From: Rhinopomastus cyanomelas
Taxonomy: Eukaryota > Chordata > Aves > Bucerotiformes > Rhinopomastidae
Assembly (NCBI GenBank): GCA_013400115.1
Contig: VXBP01004150.1
Span: 1 to 64,000, forward strand
DNA length: 64,000 nucleotides
Direction of reading: 5' to 3'
Below are positions 44,841 to 54,970 of this stretch, piece by piece. Position 1 is the first letter of the stretch. Each line of letters begins with the position of its first letter. The notes under the pieces are model-generated. The model was not told the DNA's origin. It made no database searches and saw only the letters and a list, made by a program, of their open reading frames with translations. The position numbers and the translations under genes are program-made.

Positions 44841-46432
44841 CATAAAAGAATTAAAATAATAGAAATAAATATATGCCTGTAGAAGTAAAGAAAATTAAAA
44901 CTAAATTTAACTGAAATATATAGTAAAATAGAAGTAGAGATGTGTATAAATAAAGGGAAAAAGCAAATAATAAAAAAATTCATCAGGTAAATTGAAATTA
45001 AGTGCGTACATGAAATGTAAATAGAACTAAATATATAGAAGTATACAGAAAAAATTAGACCAATTGACAAAATTAACTGAAACATAAATTGAAATGAAAT
45101 ATTGAAACATAAATTAAAAAAATTAAATAGAAAGAAATATATACATGCAGGAATAAAAATGTCAATACAATCAGAAGTTAAATTTCAGTGCAGTATAGAA
45201 ATTTACAGGAAATGTATAAATGGAAGTGAAATACAAATATTTAATTTAATAATTTAAATGCAACAAATAAAATAGAAATAAATAGATATGTGTCTAGACA
45301 AAGGAAAACTTAAAGAATATTACAAAATTAGATTAAAACATAAATCTAAATGAAGTATGTACATGTAAAAGAAATAAATAAATAAACTAGAAATCAATAT
45401 AGAGAGATCAAAATAAACATTAAATAAATTTAATAAGATTTAAGTGAAATATGTTATTTTGAATGAAATTCTGAAATTACATGTGAATTAAAACCTAACA
45501 TAGAAATAAATACGTGTAGAAATGAAATAAGTCAATAAAATTCAATTTAAACTTAAAAGAAAATTACAAATTTAAATGTAATGTTTAAATAGAACTTAAA
45601 TACATAAATGTCTTGAAATACTGGAAATGCAATTAATAACATTGAAATAAATTGGTAGGTGTAGATACAAAGAGAAACAAAATATTCACATTAGGTAAAA
45701 TACATAAATTTAAATTAAATCCATAAATTAAATATAAATGAAATAAGTAAAACAGAAATATGTTCACATAGAAATAAAGGAAAAGGTAAACCAAATTAAA
45801 CTTGATTTTAAATGAAATCTACAAATTTAAAGGCACTACATAGAGGGAAATGAAATTAAATACATGAATTAAATTTAAATGAAATAAATCACATGGGAAT
45901 ACATAGATGTATGTAGAAATCAAGACAAAAATTAATAATATTAAGAAAATTAGATAGAACATGTAAATTTAAATTAAAAGCATTAATGAAATGTAAAGTA
46001 AGTTAATCAAATACAAATACAGGTAGAAATAAACAGCCTAATAAAATGAACACAGTTTAATTGAAATACATAGATTTAAATGAAATAGTGAAATGAAATT
46101 TATATGAAATAACCAAGTTAGAAATAAATATATACCGGCAGATAAAAAGGTCAATCAATTTAAATGGAACTTAAATGCAAATTAAATAAATGAAATAGAA
46201 CTCAATATATAGAGATTTTAAAAAAGAGAAGTATTAAATAAAAATAATACAATTAATTGAAACCCTGATTGAAATTAAGTGCAAAAAGTAAACGTAAATG
46301 AAAGAAACAAGACAGAAATAAATAACTCATGTATAAATAAAGAAAAAATGTGAATTAAATACATAAAACTAAAAAGAACATAGTAAAAAAATGATAAAAT
46401 TAATCTGAAATTTAAAAACTTAAAAATTCAAG
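44841..46432 (+). repeat. A-rich degenerate tandem array, about 1.6 kb
   Basis: C is scarce and A dominates one strand. A motif like ATAGAAATAAATATATRYRTG recurs near 44858, 44927, 45020, 45126, 45271, 45497, 45639, 45751, 45891, 46010, 46118 and 46309, mostly 60-145 bp apart with two gaps near 200-230. Between anchors, AAATTAAAT and GAAATAAAT variants alternate. This is the pattern of an old, heavily diverged minisatellite rather than a simple A-tail. The 123-codon reverse frame at its left edge is a composition artefact. Confidence 0.8.
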
Positions 46433-47689
46433 AAACGCTGCTCAAAGTGGCAGCTATTAGCCCTAAACTGGAGCAGGGAATGACGTGAAGTTCATGGTCA
46501 GGAGGAGGAGATGCCCCAAGAGCAGCAGCTAGAAGTCAGGGCCTGTGAGGGCCCTTGGAAGATGGCAGCAGATTTCTTGCAGGAGACTTTGTCCTGTGAA
46601 TTGTATCTCTGCTTTTCTGTCTTTGCTCTGCTGACCTCCAGGGAAACTTGAGAGCAGAGCTACCTGCCAGAGCACTGGTCTGGGGAGTTCCTGTGGCTTT
46701 GAAGCAGTCACTGCCCTACCTAATCCAGGCCCAGGTGCTGGGTGTCAGCCCCAAGCAGCCCTTAACCTCAAGGTGCCACTCTTTGTTGCTCCCTCAGCTG
46801 GTTGCTGCACGCTGCAGTGAGTCAGCCCTGTGGCCGACAAAGAAGGCGTGAAGAATTCTGCTGGAAAATAAAGATTGTCATGTCAGTGAAAATTCTTGCT
46901 CTCTTCGTTTTGATGATGTTAAAGACTTTGGATGTCATATCTCCAGCTCCAAGCTGACTCGGCGTTAATCTCATCTACTGATCTTCTTGATCAGGTTTGC
47001 AATGAGATGAAGGAAATAATTTAGTTACTATGGTGATGGGCCAACCCCAAAGACCCCAAGTGTGGTTACTAAAAAACACTTAGAAAGGTGCAAGCAAAAC
47101 CAAACTCTCTCAATTTAGGGGGAAAACAAGACGCCTGTAACTCACAGGACATGCAAATTCCAACATTGAGACAGAAAGACATCCTGTGTTCTTCCATCAC
47201 AGGGCCAAGCTTCAACCCTTAGGGGGAAAAAGCCTCCAGCATTGCTTTTTCTTGGGAAACATTATGTCCATGTTTGACTTTTTGCAGCCATCACTCTGTG
47301 CCAATGGGTTCTTTAAGGATAAACTCCTATCTCCATGTTGTTTGAGTAAATCCCATGCTCCAGCGCACTGTCTTCCATGAGCTGCAGGCAGGGCTCTCCT
47401 TCTTCACCTCAGCACAGCATGAAGTTGCAAGCAACACACTTAGACTGTGCAAAGAGACAGTGCCAATCCCTGTACTATCTTTCTTGAATTTTTTGACGTG
47501 GTCAGGGTTTTCCTTCAACCAGGGAATGTCAGGGGAGGAAAGAGAGATCCCATAAAAGTCAGAATCTCTCATGGGTGGAAAGAAGAAGGGATGTTGCTGA
47601 GCGGGAACTGCAGGAGATTTAAACACAGTGGAACCAGAAGTCTCACCAGAAGCCAGTCTTCTCTAGCCATGGAGTTGGGGGGGGGGAAA
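46433..47689. other. Single-copy stretch right of the array
   Basis: GC content jumps sharply at 46433. Contains AATAAA (46867-46872) after a GC-rich 400 bp, which could be a terminal exon or LTR end, but there is no supporting splice or coding signal. The forward frame at 47447-47794 leads into the ORF1-like region. Confidence 0.4.
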
Positions 47690-48190
47690 AGATTAAAAGA
47701 AATAATGTCAAACTGTAAGCAAAGGAAGACCAGGCTACGGTCACCAGTGCACATGGATGTGGGAACCCAAACAGAGGTGCTCCAGCAAGATTAATCTGTG
47801 CAGATGACAGACTGCAGCAAATGCCACAGCCTCTCACTGCTCTCAGGATGTGTGCAGTGTGAGCAGGTGGATTATCTGCTTAACCAAGCTGCACTTAGTT
47901 GAGTTAAGCTGCAAGATGAGGTTGAAAGGCTACAAGTGGAAGTAGAAAGTCTCAGGAGTGTTAGGGAGGCTGAAATAGAGACAGACTGATGGAGTCAGGC
48001 TCTACAGTCTGGACAATGGCCAAATAAGAGCCAGAATCAAGGGGCCCCTGTATCCTGTACCTCTCCTGTGGAAGACAGAGGGCCAAGCAGGAGAGGGGAG
48101 TGGAGGCAAGTGCAAGGCCATGGTAGAAGGCAAGCACCATCCTTTCCTGCCTCATGTCTCCAGATGCCACTGAGAAATAGATATGAACTC
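47690..48190 (+). mobile_element. CR1 ORF1-like fragment
   Basis: Conceptual translation gives DVGTQTEVLQQD (near 47757-47792), then CVQCEQVDYLLNQ (near 47852-47890) and DEVERLQVEVESLRSVREAE (near 47914-47973). These match my knowledge of the CR1 ORF1 protein, an RNA-binding accessory factor of the LINE, including its coiled-coil-like heptads. Stops interrupt it. ORF1 sequence is rarely retained because CR1 copies are 5'-truncated. It is followed directly by a CR1 tail, with all of ORF2 missing. Confidence 0.62.
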
Positions 48191-48227
48191 TTCCTTCCAA
48201 TCCCTAATGATTCTGTGATTCTGTGAC
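48191..48227 (+). mobile_element. CR1 3' terminus, type B, joined to the ORF1-like fragment
   Basis: TTCCTTCCAATCCCTAATGA and two ATTCTGTG units. Either the end of the same internally deleted element or an independent ultra-short insertion. Confidence 0.85.
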
Positions 48228-48341
48228 AGCCAGTCTAATAGGGATAAAAACAATAGGCAACCTATTCTGGAGGTCTTTTCACAGTTGCATAAATCGGATA
48301 GGCCTTACAGTAATAGGACAACCTCCTCTACTAAATTAGGA

Positions 48342-48430
48342 GGATCTAGGAGATCCTGCTGTGGCGGGGGATTGGACTGGATGATTTTTCAAGATCCTTT
48401 CCAATCCCTAATGTTCAGTGATTCTGTGAT
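48342..48430 (+). mobile_element. CR1 3' terminus, type B
   Basis: GGATCTAGGAGATCCTGCTG, GGATTGGACTGGATGATTTT, tail. Confidence 0.9.
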
Positions 48431-50411
48431 AAGTAAGTAAGTCAAATAACATACATAAGTAAGCCAATGTCTAAAACGGGTCAAATTAAAAAATAAGATA
48501 TATGTAGTTGTTGATGATGATTTATTTAGCAGAATGGATTATTGCAATTTTGTTATTTTTCTTGATCAGAAAGAATTAACCTTCTTCCCCTGCCCTGACG
48601 TTCCCTGGTTGAGGAAAACCGCCGACCACGTCAAAAAGAAGTGATAGAAATTATGTTCCTAAATGATGTTCCTAAATGATCTTGAGCAGAGTGATTAGAA
48701 AGAAGTGTTTGATCATTGATCCATCAAAAGTTCTTTGCCTTCTTCGGAGCACAGTGTAACACTGCTCTACTATTTAATTCTACAGGCATGCTCGACACTC
48801 ATTACTTATGCAGATAAGAGAATTTTTTGTGAATGATGTCCTTTGGTTTCGTTTCTAATGATATGGCTTTTGAGGAAATCAAAGCCAGACAACTCTGCAC
48901 ATCTGGCAAGAACAATACACCTCAGTCTAGAAATGCGTTTGAGCAAGAGCGATGGCATATGCAAAAATAAATGGATAAGTAAATAAATCAGCAGCTCTGA
49001 AACTGGTGAGAGAAAAGGAAAAATAGGTTTCTGGAGAATGAAATAAGGTTATTGGGTGCTGAAAGAGTGAGGTTAGCTGGAGTAGAAATGTTGATAAAAG
49101 TAATAGCAAAATAAAGTGTTCCAACTTAGTGACATTGTGTTTGTCCTGAAATAATTTAGAAGACCATAAGCACAAAGAGAACTAAAGGTGAAAAGTAAAG
49201 ATAAGAATGATTCATAAATTGGAAGGCGATATTTCTTTTCCCTTCTTCTTCTAAGGTATAATGCATCCAGTAATGTAACAAGTATTTCTTCAAGGGCGCT
49301 GAAGGAGTACTGCACTTTAGATATTGAAAGTGGAAAAGCCAAGAAGAATGTGGCCAAAATGCTTGAAGATGGGGGTAATAGCATTTTATTTCTCTAGTAA
49401 TTGCGTGTATTGAAGTTTGAATTGACTCTGAAGATGTATTCTTAGAAACAGGAACAAAAGGATAAATAGAAGTAATCTGCAGAGATGGGCTGGAAAGGGG
49501 TTTGCTCATAACTGAAGGGAAAGCAGAATGGAAACAGGAGGAATGGAAGGACATATCTCTTGCCTTCATTCTCTCTAACCATGCTCTGGGCACTTACACC
49601 TCTCTTAAAGATATGGGACCATTGTAAAAAAGCAATATAAAGGCTGAGGCAGTCAAGAATGCTAGTCAAAACATGGTTTGTGCAGTAGGTTTATTACTTC
49701 TGTATTTGTTATAAATGTACATCCTGGGCAGACCTTTGAAAAAATAGAGGAGATAAAATTGATGTTTTGTTGATTTTGAGGACAAATGTTTTCAAGCTTT
49801 GCAAAAGGGCTCAATTCAGAATTACTTCTACGAAACATAGCAGGATAATCGGCGCTCTTGTACTCAGGGCTTGTGTTAAGAGCCAAGTTTCCAGGATTAG
49901 GTCCATCCTTTCCATGTGCACCTGTGTTGGTTTTTCCTGAATCCTCTTCACTTGTCATGTTTTGTCTTCTATCATGTCAAGCAAATTACCCATCTCACTT
50001 AGCAGGTATCTGGCATCTCAGGACAAACTTCTTCACTGCATTGCAAACAATCAATATACTGTAAGCTCACTGTGTTTCATCACATCAAAGGATACTGTTT
50101 CATTAATTAGAGAATGCAGTTTATCCACCATCTGTAGTTGGACCCATATTCTCCTGTTGTTCCATTTGTGAAATCCATAGATAAAAATCAGGACAGTGCA
50201 ATGTGTTAGGCTGGAAACGGGAGGGATAGCTTTTCAAATCATAAAATCCACAGCTCCATATAAACAAGCAGAAGCAATGCATTTTCAAGATCACACAGTA
50301 TGAGATCTTCGATGGCTCAACAGATACTGTCTCAGGACCAGAGACAGAAAATTAGAGAAAAAGTGTTTCCATTATCTGGGTTACCCCGACTCACCAAAGC
50401 GCTCAAAAAAT
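48431..50411. other. Single-copy non-coding stretch, 2 kb
   Basis: A 13-bp perfect tandem pair ATGTTCCTAAATG lies at 48653-48678. The overlapping reverse frames at 48927-49669 show no domain and biased Phe/Ser/Leu content. No gene recognised. Confidence 0.45.
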
Positions 50412-50547
50412 GTTGTGTCCAGTTCTGGGCCCTTCAGTTCCAGAAGGACACAAAACTGCTGGAAAGTCCAGTGCAGAGCCACAAAAATAATAGAGGGATT
50501 CGAGCACCAACCTGATGAGGAAAGGTTTAGGGAGCTGGGTCTCTTGA

Positions 50548-51567
50548 ATCATAGAATCATAGAATCATTACGGATTGGAAGGGACCTTGAAAGATCATCC
50601 AGTCCAATCCACCTGCAACAGCAGGATCACCTAAACCAAGTCACACACGAACTCATCCAGGCAGGTCTTGAATATCTCCAGTGAGGGAGACTCCACAACC
50701 CCCCTGGGCAGCNNNNNNNNNNNNNNNNNNNNNNNNNNNNNNNNNNNNNNNNNNNNNNNNNNNNNNNNNNNNNNNNNNNNNNNNNNNNNNNNNNNNNNNN
50801 NNNNNNNNNNNNNNNNNNNNNNNNNNNNNNNNNNNNNNNNNNNNNNNNNNNNNNNNNNNNNNNNNNNNNNNNNNNNNNNNNNNNNNNNNNNNNNNNNNNN
50901 NNNNNNNNNNNNNNNNNNNNNNNNNNNNNNNNNNNNNNNNNNNNNNNNNNNNNNNNNNNNNNNNNNNNNNNNNNNNNNNNNNNNNNNNNNNNNNNNNNNN
51001 NNNNNNNNNNNNNNNNNNNNNNNNNNNNNNNNNNNNNNNNNNNNNNNNNNNNNNNNNNNNNNNNNNNNNNNNNNNNNNNNNNNNNNNNNNNNNNNNNNNN
51101 NNNNNNNNNNNNNNNNNNNNNNNNNNNNNNNNNNNNNNNNNNNNNNNNNNNNNNNNNNNNNNNNNNNNNNNNNNNNNNNNNNNNNNNNNNNNNNNNNNNN
51201 NNNNNNNNNNNNNNNNNNNNNNNNNNNNNNNNNNNNNNNNNNNNNNNNNNNNNNNNNNNNNNNNNNNNNNNNNNNNNNNNNNNNNNNNNNNNNNNNNNNN
51301 NNNNNNNNNNNNNNNNNNNNNNNNNNNNNNNNNNNNNNNNNNNNNNNNNNNNNNNNNNNNNNNNNNNNNNNNNNNNNNNNNNNNNNNNNNNNNNNNNNNN
51401 NNNNCTGTGAAGAAGTTCCTTCTCAGATGTGGAATCTTCTGTGTTCCAGCTTGCACCCATTGCCCCTCGTTCTATCACTACATGACACCGAGAACAGCCC
51501 AGTTCCATCCTCCTGACACCCACCCCTCACATATTTATAGACATTAATGAGGTCACCCCTCAGTCTC
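50548..51567 (-). mobile_element. CR1 type B, inner nested element containing a gap
   Basis: Tail and GATTGGAAGGGACCTTGAAA to CCCCTGGGCAGC (50712), then N, then CTGTGAAGAAGTTCCTTCTC to GGTCACCCCTCAGTCTC. In other type B copies only about 30 bp separate these two sides, far less than the 692 Ns. Confidence 0.9.
50713..51404. other. Assembly gap (N run, 692 positions)
   Basis: All N, inside a CR1. Frames across it are artefacts. Confidence 0.98.
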
Positions 51568-51714
51568 CTCTTGAGCTTGGAAAAAAGAGGGGTGACCCCA
51601 TGAATGTTGATAAATTTGTGAAGGATGGGTGTCAGGAGGCTCTGCTCAGTGTCATTTAATGATAGGACAAGGAAAAATGGGTGTGAGCTGGAACAGAGGA
51701 GGTTCCACATCGAT

Positions 51715-51728
51715 TTGTGATTCTGTGA
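51715..51728 (+). mobile_element. Possible 14-bp CR1 tail insertion
   Basis: TTGTGATTCTGTGA sits between CACATCGAT and ATATGAGAAG, which are adjacent in other type B copies. It reads as a bare CR1 tail. Confidence 0.45.
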
Positions 51729-51967
51729 ATATGAGAAGTAACTTCTTCATGATGAGAGTAACAGAGCACTGGAAGGGGCTGCCCAGGGGGATTGTGGAGT
51801 CTCCTTCTCTAGAGATGTTTAAAATCTGCCTGGCCACATACCTGTATGACTTGGTCTAGTTGATCCTACCATGGCAGGAGGGTTGAACTGGAAAATATTT
51901 CAGAGTCTCTTCCAATCCCTGGTGTTCTGTGATTCTTTATTGTGACTTGGTTCACTTTGCACCTGGT

Positions 51968-51978
51968 TGGCTCAGTGG
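51968..51978 (+). promoter_or_regulatory. Pol III A box of the SINE head
   Basis: TGGCTCAGTGG fits the tRNA A-box consensus TRGYNNARNGG at the expected D-arm position. Confidence 0.75.
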
Positions 51979-52012
51979 TTAGAGAATGTGACTCTGAATT
52001 GCTGGGGTCATG

Positions 52013-52023
52013 GGTTCAAGCCC
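52013..52023 (+). promoter_or_regulatory. Pol III B box of the SINE head
   Basis: GGTTCAAGCCC matches the B-box consensus GGTTCRANNCC. Start-to-start distance from the A box is 45 nt, as in tRNA genes. The first T5 run (possible terminator) is at 52150-52154, just past the element. Confidence 0.8.
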
Positions 52024-52133
52024 CATGTAGGACATCTTGAGAGAGTACTGTAGGCTTGCCCTGCTCCAGCAGGGAGGTTGGACTTGGATGATCTTTCAAG
52101 GTCTCTTCCAACCTTTAACATTCTGTGACACTG

Positions 52134-52691
52134 TATCTTTGAAACATTCTTTTTCCTTTCAGAATTAATTGCATAGAAATATTAAACATCTTTTTTCTTA
52201 ATTAACCATACAAACTTGAGCATATTGGTTTGATCACAAAACACTGGCATAGGGCCAGATCCTCTCCTTCATCAAGAATTTCAACTATATCTTTCAATAT
52301 CATGGAAAACCATTTCCTCCTCAGGATGTGAGCTGTGACCATGACAGCATCAGGTCTTGTGTTTCTTTAGCAGTCAAAAGATATGATTTTTGTTCTCTTT
52401 CTGTTCCGTACTGCAGCAGTGATACTAACAGTAGTGGTGAAATACAAATTCTCGGAGAAGTCTTCAAAAAAGATTTAAACATCTTTATTGAGGAGTGCTG
52501 GTGAAATGGTGAAAAAAAAACTGGAGAAGTACATTTAATGCCCTGCTCTGCTACAGATAAACTTCATGGTTTAAGGTTTTTTGAATAATAACCATGAGGT
52601 TTTGTGGTTCTGTGCAAATCCAGTAGTCTTGCCTGAGAAGACTTCTTTCTTCATGAGTAGAATATATATCCATTTAGTGGCATATTTCAAG
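52134..52691. other. Single-copy non-coding stretch
   Basis: Nothing recognised. Confidence 0.45.
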
Positions 52692-53160
52692 GTCGATGAA
52701 GAAGATCCTGGAGAAGAAATCTTATGAAGAGAGATTGAGACAGTTGGGGCTGTTTAGTTTGAGGAAGAGGAGGCTGAAGGGAGACCTCATTGCTCTCTAA
52801 AGTTATCTGAAGGGACACTATAGAGATGTTGGTGCTGGTCTCATCTCACAGGCAATTAGTGACAGAATCAGAGGGCAAGGCTTCAGGCTTCAAGAGTGGG
52901 GCTGTAGGGGTGTGGAGCGGTTTAGATTCTACACAGAAACAGTGTTCAGGCACTGGCATGGGCTGCCCATGGTGGTGGTTGAGTCACCATACATGGATGA
53001 GGACTACATGATCTTTCAAGGCTCCTTCCAATCCCTAATGATTCTATGATTCTATGTAGTGCTGAAGGATTTGTTTTAGGGGTGGACTTGTAGAGTAGGA
53101 TTGATGGTTGGACTTGATGATCACCAGGGTCTTTTCCAACTTGAATGATTCTGTGATTCT
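52692..53160 (+). mobile_element. CR1 3' fragment, type C, interrupted at 53001-53056
   Basis: GATGAAGAAGATCCTGGAGA, TTGAGGAAGAGGAGGCTGAA, TAGTGACAGAATCAGAGGGC, to TTTCCAACTTGAATGATTCT. Very similar to 32978-33617. Confidence 0.93.
53001..53056 (+). mobile_element. Ultra-short CR1 type B insertion (56 bp) with target deletion
   Basis: GACTACATGATCTTTCAAGG, CCTTCCAATCCCTAATG and two ATTCTATG units sit inside the type C copy. Compared with the copy at 32978, about 19 bp of the host are missing at the site, so insertion removed target DNA instead of duplicating it. Confidence 0.88.
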
Positions 53161-53666
53161 AAGAGTGTTTACCAAACAGCTGCAAACCAGGAGACAATGG
53201 AAAGCAATCTATTCTCCACCTTGCTGATGAATAGATGGATGACATCTATGCTGAGAAATATTTCTCATAATTAGGTGACTTCTAAAACGAAAGTTTGAGG
53301 TACGTGCCAAAAGAAGATGTGAAAGAAGTGAGAGGACATCTGAGAAAAAAAATCAACAGCGAGTGGAGACATGAGCTTATGTGACTATTACATTTATAAA
53401 ATATATTAGGGACAAATAACTTTCAGTCTCTGGCATCCATTACTGTAATGCATTAATTGATGGAAGAAATATTTTCTAGGATAGGTTAAAAATGTTTTAA
53501 GTGTTAAAAAACCTATTAAAAGTTGTAGTTATGCCCCGTGAGTGGTATGAAGCAGAAAATCTACCCTCCAAGATAAAGCAGTGCAGAGAATAGAGTGATA
53601 ACCATGTGTTTAGGAGGAAAACATGAGTCACTGAAATAATGACACGTATAGCTGATATCTGCAGAT
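53161..53666. other. Single-copy non-coding stretch
   Basis: Nothing recognised. Confidence 0.45.
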
Positions 53667-54165
53667 CACAAAATAACAGAACATTAGGGATTGGAAGGGG
53701 CCTCAAAAGATCATTCAGTCCAATCCCCCCGACCTAGAGCAGAATCACCTAGATGAAGTCACACAGGAGCATGTCCAGGCAGGTTTTAAACATCTCCAGA
53801 GAAGGAGACTCTACAAGACCCCTGGGCAGCCCATTCCAGTGGTCTGTCACCCTCACCAGGAAGAAGTTCCTTCTCATATTGGTGTGTGAAACCTATGTTC
53901 CAGCTGACACCCATTGCCCCTTGTGCTATTGTTAGATGCCACTGGGCAGAGCCTGGCTCCACCCTCCTGGCACCTTCCCTTTCCTAATTTATCAACATTC
54001 ATGGGGTCACCCCTCAGTCTTCTTTTCTCCAATATAAAGAGATCCAGATCCCTCAGCATTTTCTTATAATGGAGATGCTCCACTCCATCATCTCTGTGGC
54101 TCTGCACTGGACTCTCTCCAGCAGTTCTGTGTCTTTCTGGAGCTGAGTGGCCCAGAACTGGACCT
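53667..54165 (-). mobile_element. CR1 3' fragment, type B, about 500 bp
   Basis: CAGAACATTAGGGATTGGAA, CTCCAGAGAAGGAGACTCTA, GGGCAGAGCCTGGCTCCACC, to GTGGCCCAGAACTGGAC. The reverse frame 53874-54254 contains ORF2 C-terminal sequence, then runs into unrelated upstream sequence. Confidence 0.94.
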
Positions 54166-54179
54166 AAAAGAACTGGCTG

Positions 54180-54970
54180 ATTGTCCTCTAAGCCTGTTTT
54201 TAACAAGTTTTTTGGAAAGTTGAGGAAATTTCCTGGAGATTGAATGATGGCCAATAAAATCCCAGCATTTGAACAAAACCGAAGAGATGACTCAGTAAAC
54301 TGGTTAGTCAGATGTCAGTCTGGCCAAACTATTGGAACAGTTAATTCAGGATTCTGTCAACAAAGAATTAGAGGCTAAAAATACAGTTAATGCTCATCAG
54401 CATGTTTGCATGGAAAATAGGTCTTGTCAAACAAATCTGCTGTAATTTTTTTGACAACACCACATGTCTTGTTGATAAAGACAATGTTGTTGACATAATA
54501 TACTTGGATTTCTTTGGTGAATTTGATTGAGTACCACAAGACATTCAGATTCAAAAAACCCTCTACATTATATGGAATTAACGGGGCACACTTTAGATGG
54601 ATTAAAACTCCCTGTCTGACAGGTCTTGAAACAGAGTTTTTAATGGTGAGAAATCAATGAGTTGAATTGTTGCTAATGCAGTCTCCAAGGGATTAGAGCC
54701 TTAATCCAGGTCTCTCCAGCACTTTTATCAATGAGATAAATATTTGCCAGTAAAATGTAAAACACCACAGTGGTTATTAGATGACCAGTAATTAGTGCAG
54801 GAATCAGTACTTGGAATTACCTGACCAAAGGTTCAAAGTCTAAAGATAAGTTAAATTCATAGAACACGTTAAAAATGCAGCATACATCAATAGAAGTTGC
54901 AGATCAAATATTTAAGAAATATAACACTGCAGTGATAAATATAAAAGCAACTGAAATCTGATATCAATAG
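54180..54970 (+). mobile_element. Ancient CR1/L3-type LINE, reverse-transcriptase relic
   Basis: AT-rich and different from the young CR1 copies. One frame near 54482-54545 reads DNVVDIIYLDFFGEFD, a stop, then VPQDI, matching RT motif A of CR1/L3-clade elements (YLDFxxxFDxVPH). Upstream TCTTGTCAAACAAATCTGCT and downstream GGCACACTTTAGATGGATTA also fit the L3-type RT. Stops and frameshifts throughout. Boundaries are approximate, and the 3' end is not identifiable. Confidence 0.65.

Larger units (their letters stand above)
50412..51935 (+). mobile_element. CR1 type B, outer element of a nested pair (50412-50547 and 51574-51935)
   Basis: Left part from TGTCCAGTTCTGGGCCCTTC to GAGCTGGGTCTCTTGA. 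The right part resumes at GCTTGGAAAAAAGAGGGGTG and runs to the tail. The parts are consecutive in CR1. The flanking CTCTTGA at 50541-50547 and 51568-51574 is a 7-bp target-site duplication of the inner copy. Confidence 0.9.
51959..52133 (+). mobile_element. tRNA-Lys-like head joined to CR1 3' end: candidate SINE
   Basis: The head (51959-52031) aligns to tRNA-Lys(CUU): GCTCAGTGGTTAGAG (D arm), ATGTGACTCTGAATTG (anticodon arm; loop CTCTGAA where Lys has CTCTTAA) and ATGGGTTCAAGCCCCAT, a perfect 5-bp T stem with 7-nt loop. Many differences from a functional tRNA are CpG-decay changes, and the acceptor stem no longer pairs well. After a linker of about 20-30 bp comes a clear CR1 3' end: CTGCTCCAGCAGGGAGGTTG, GATGATCTTTCAAGG, CTCTTCCAACC and a short tail. 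Pol III head plus LINE 3' end is the architecture of a tRNA-derived SINE mobilised by CR1. Confidence 0.8.

Noticed and set aside
50627..51547. Frames of 267-298 codons on both strands
   Set aside because: They are open only because the 692-N gap contains no stops; the real ends are CR1 sequence.
51959..52031. Functional tRNA-Lys gene
   Set aside because: The acceptor stem does not pair well, the anticodon loop reads CTG rather than CTT, and the sequence continues into a CR1 3' end. It is a retroposed tRNA-like head.
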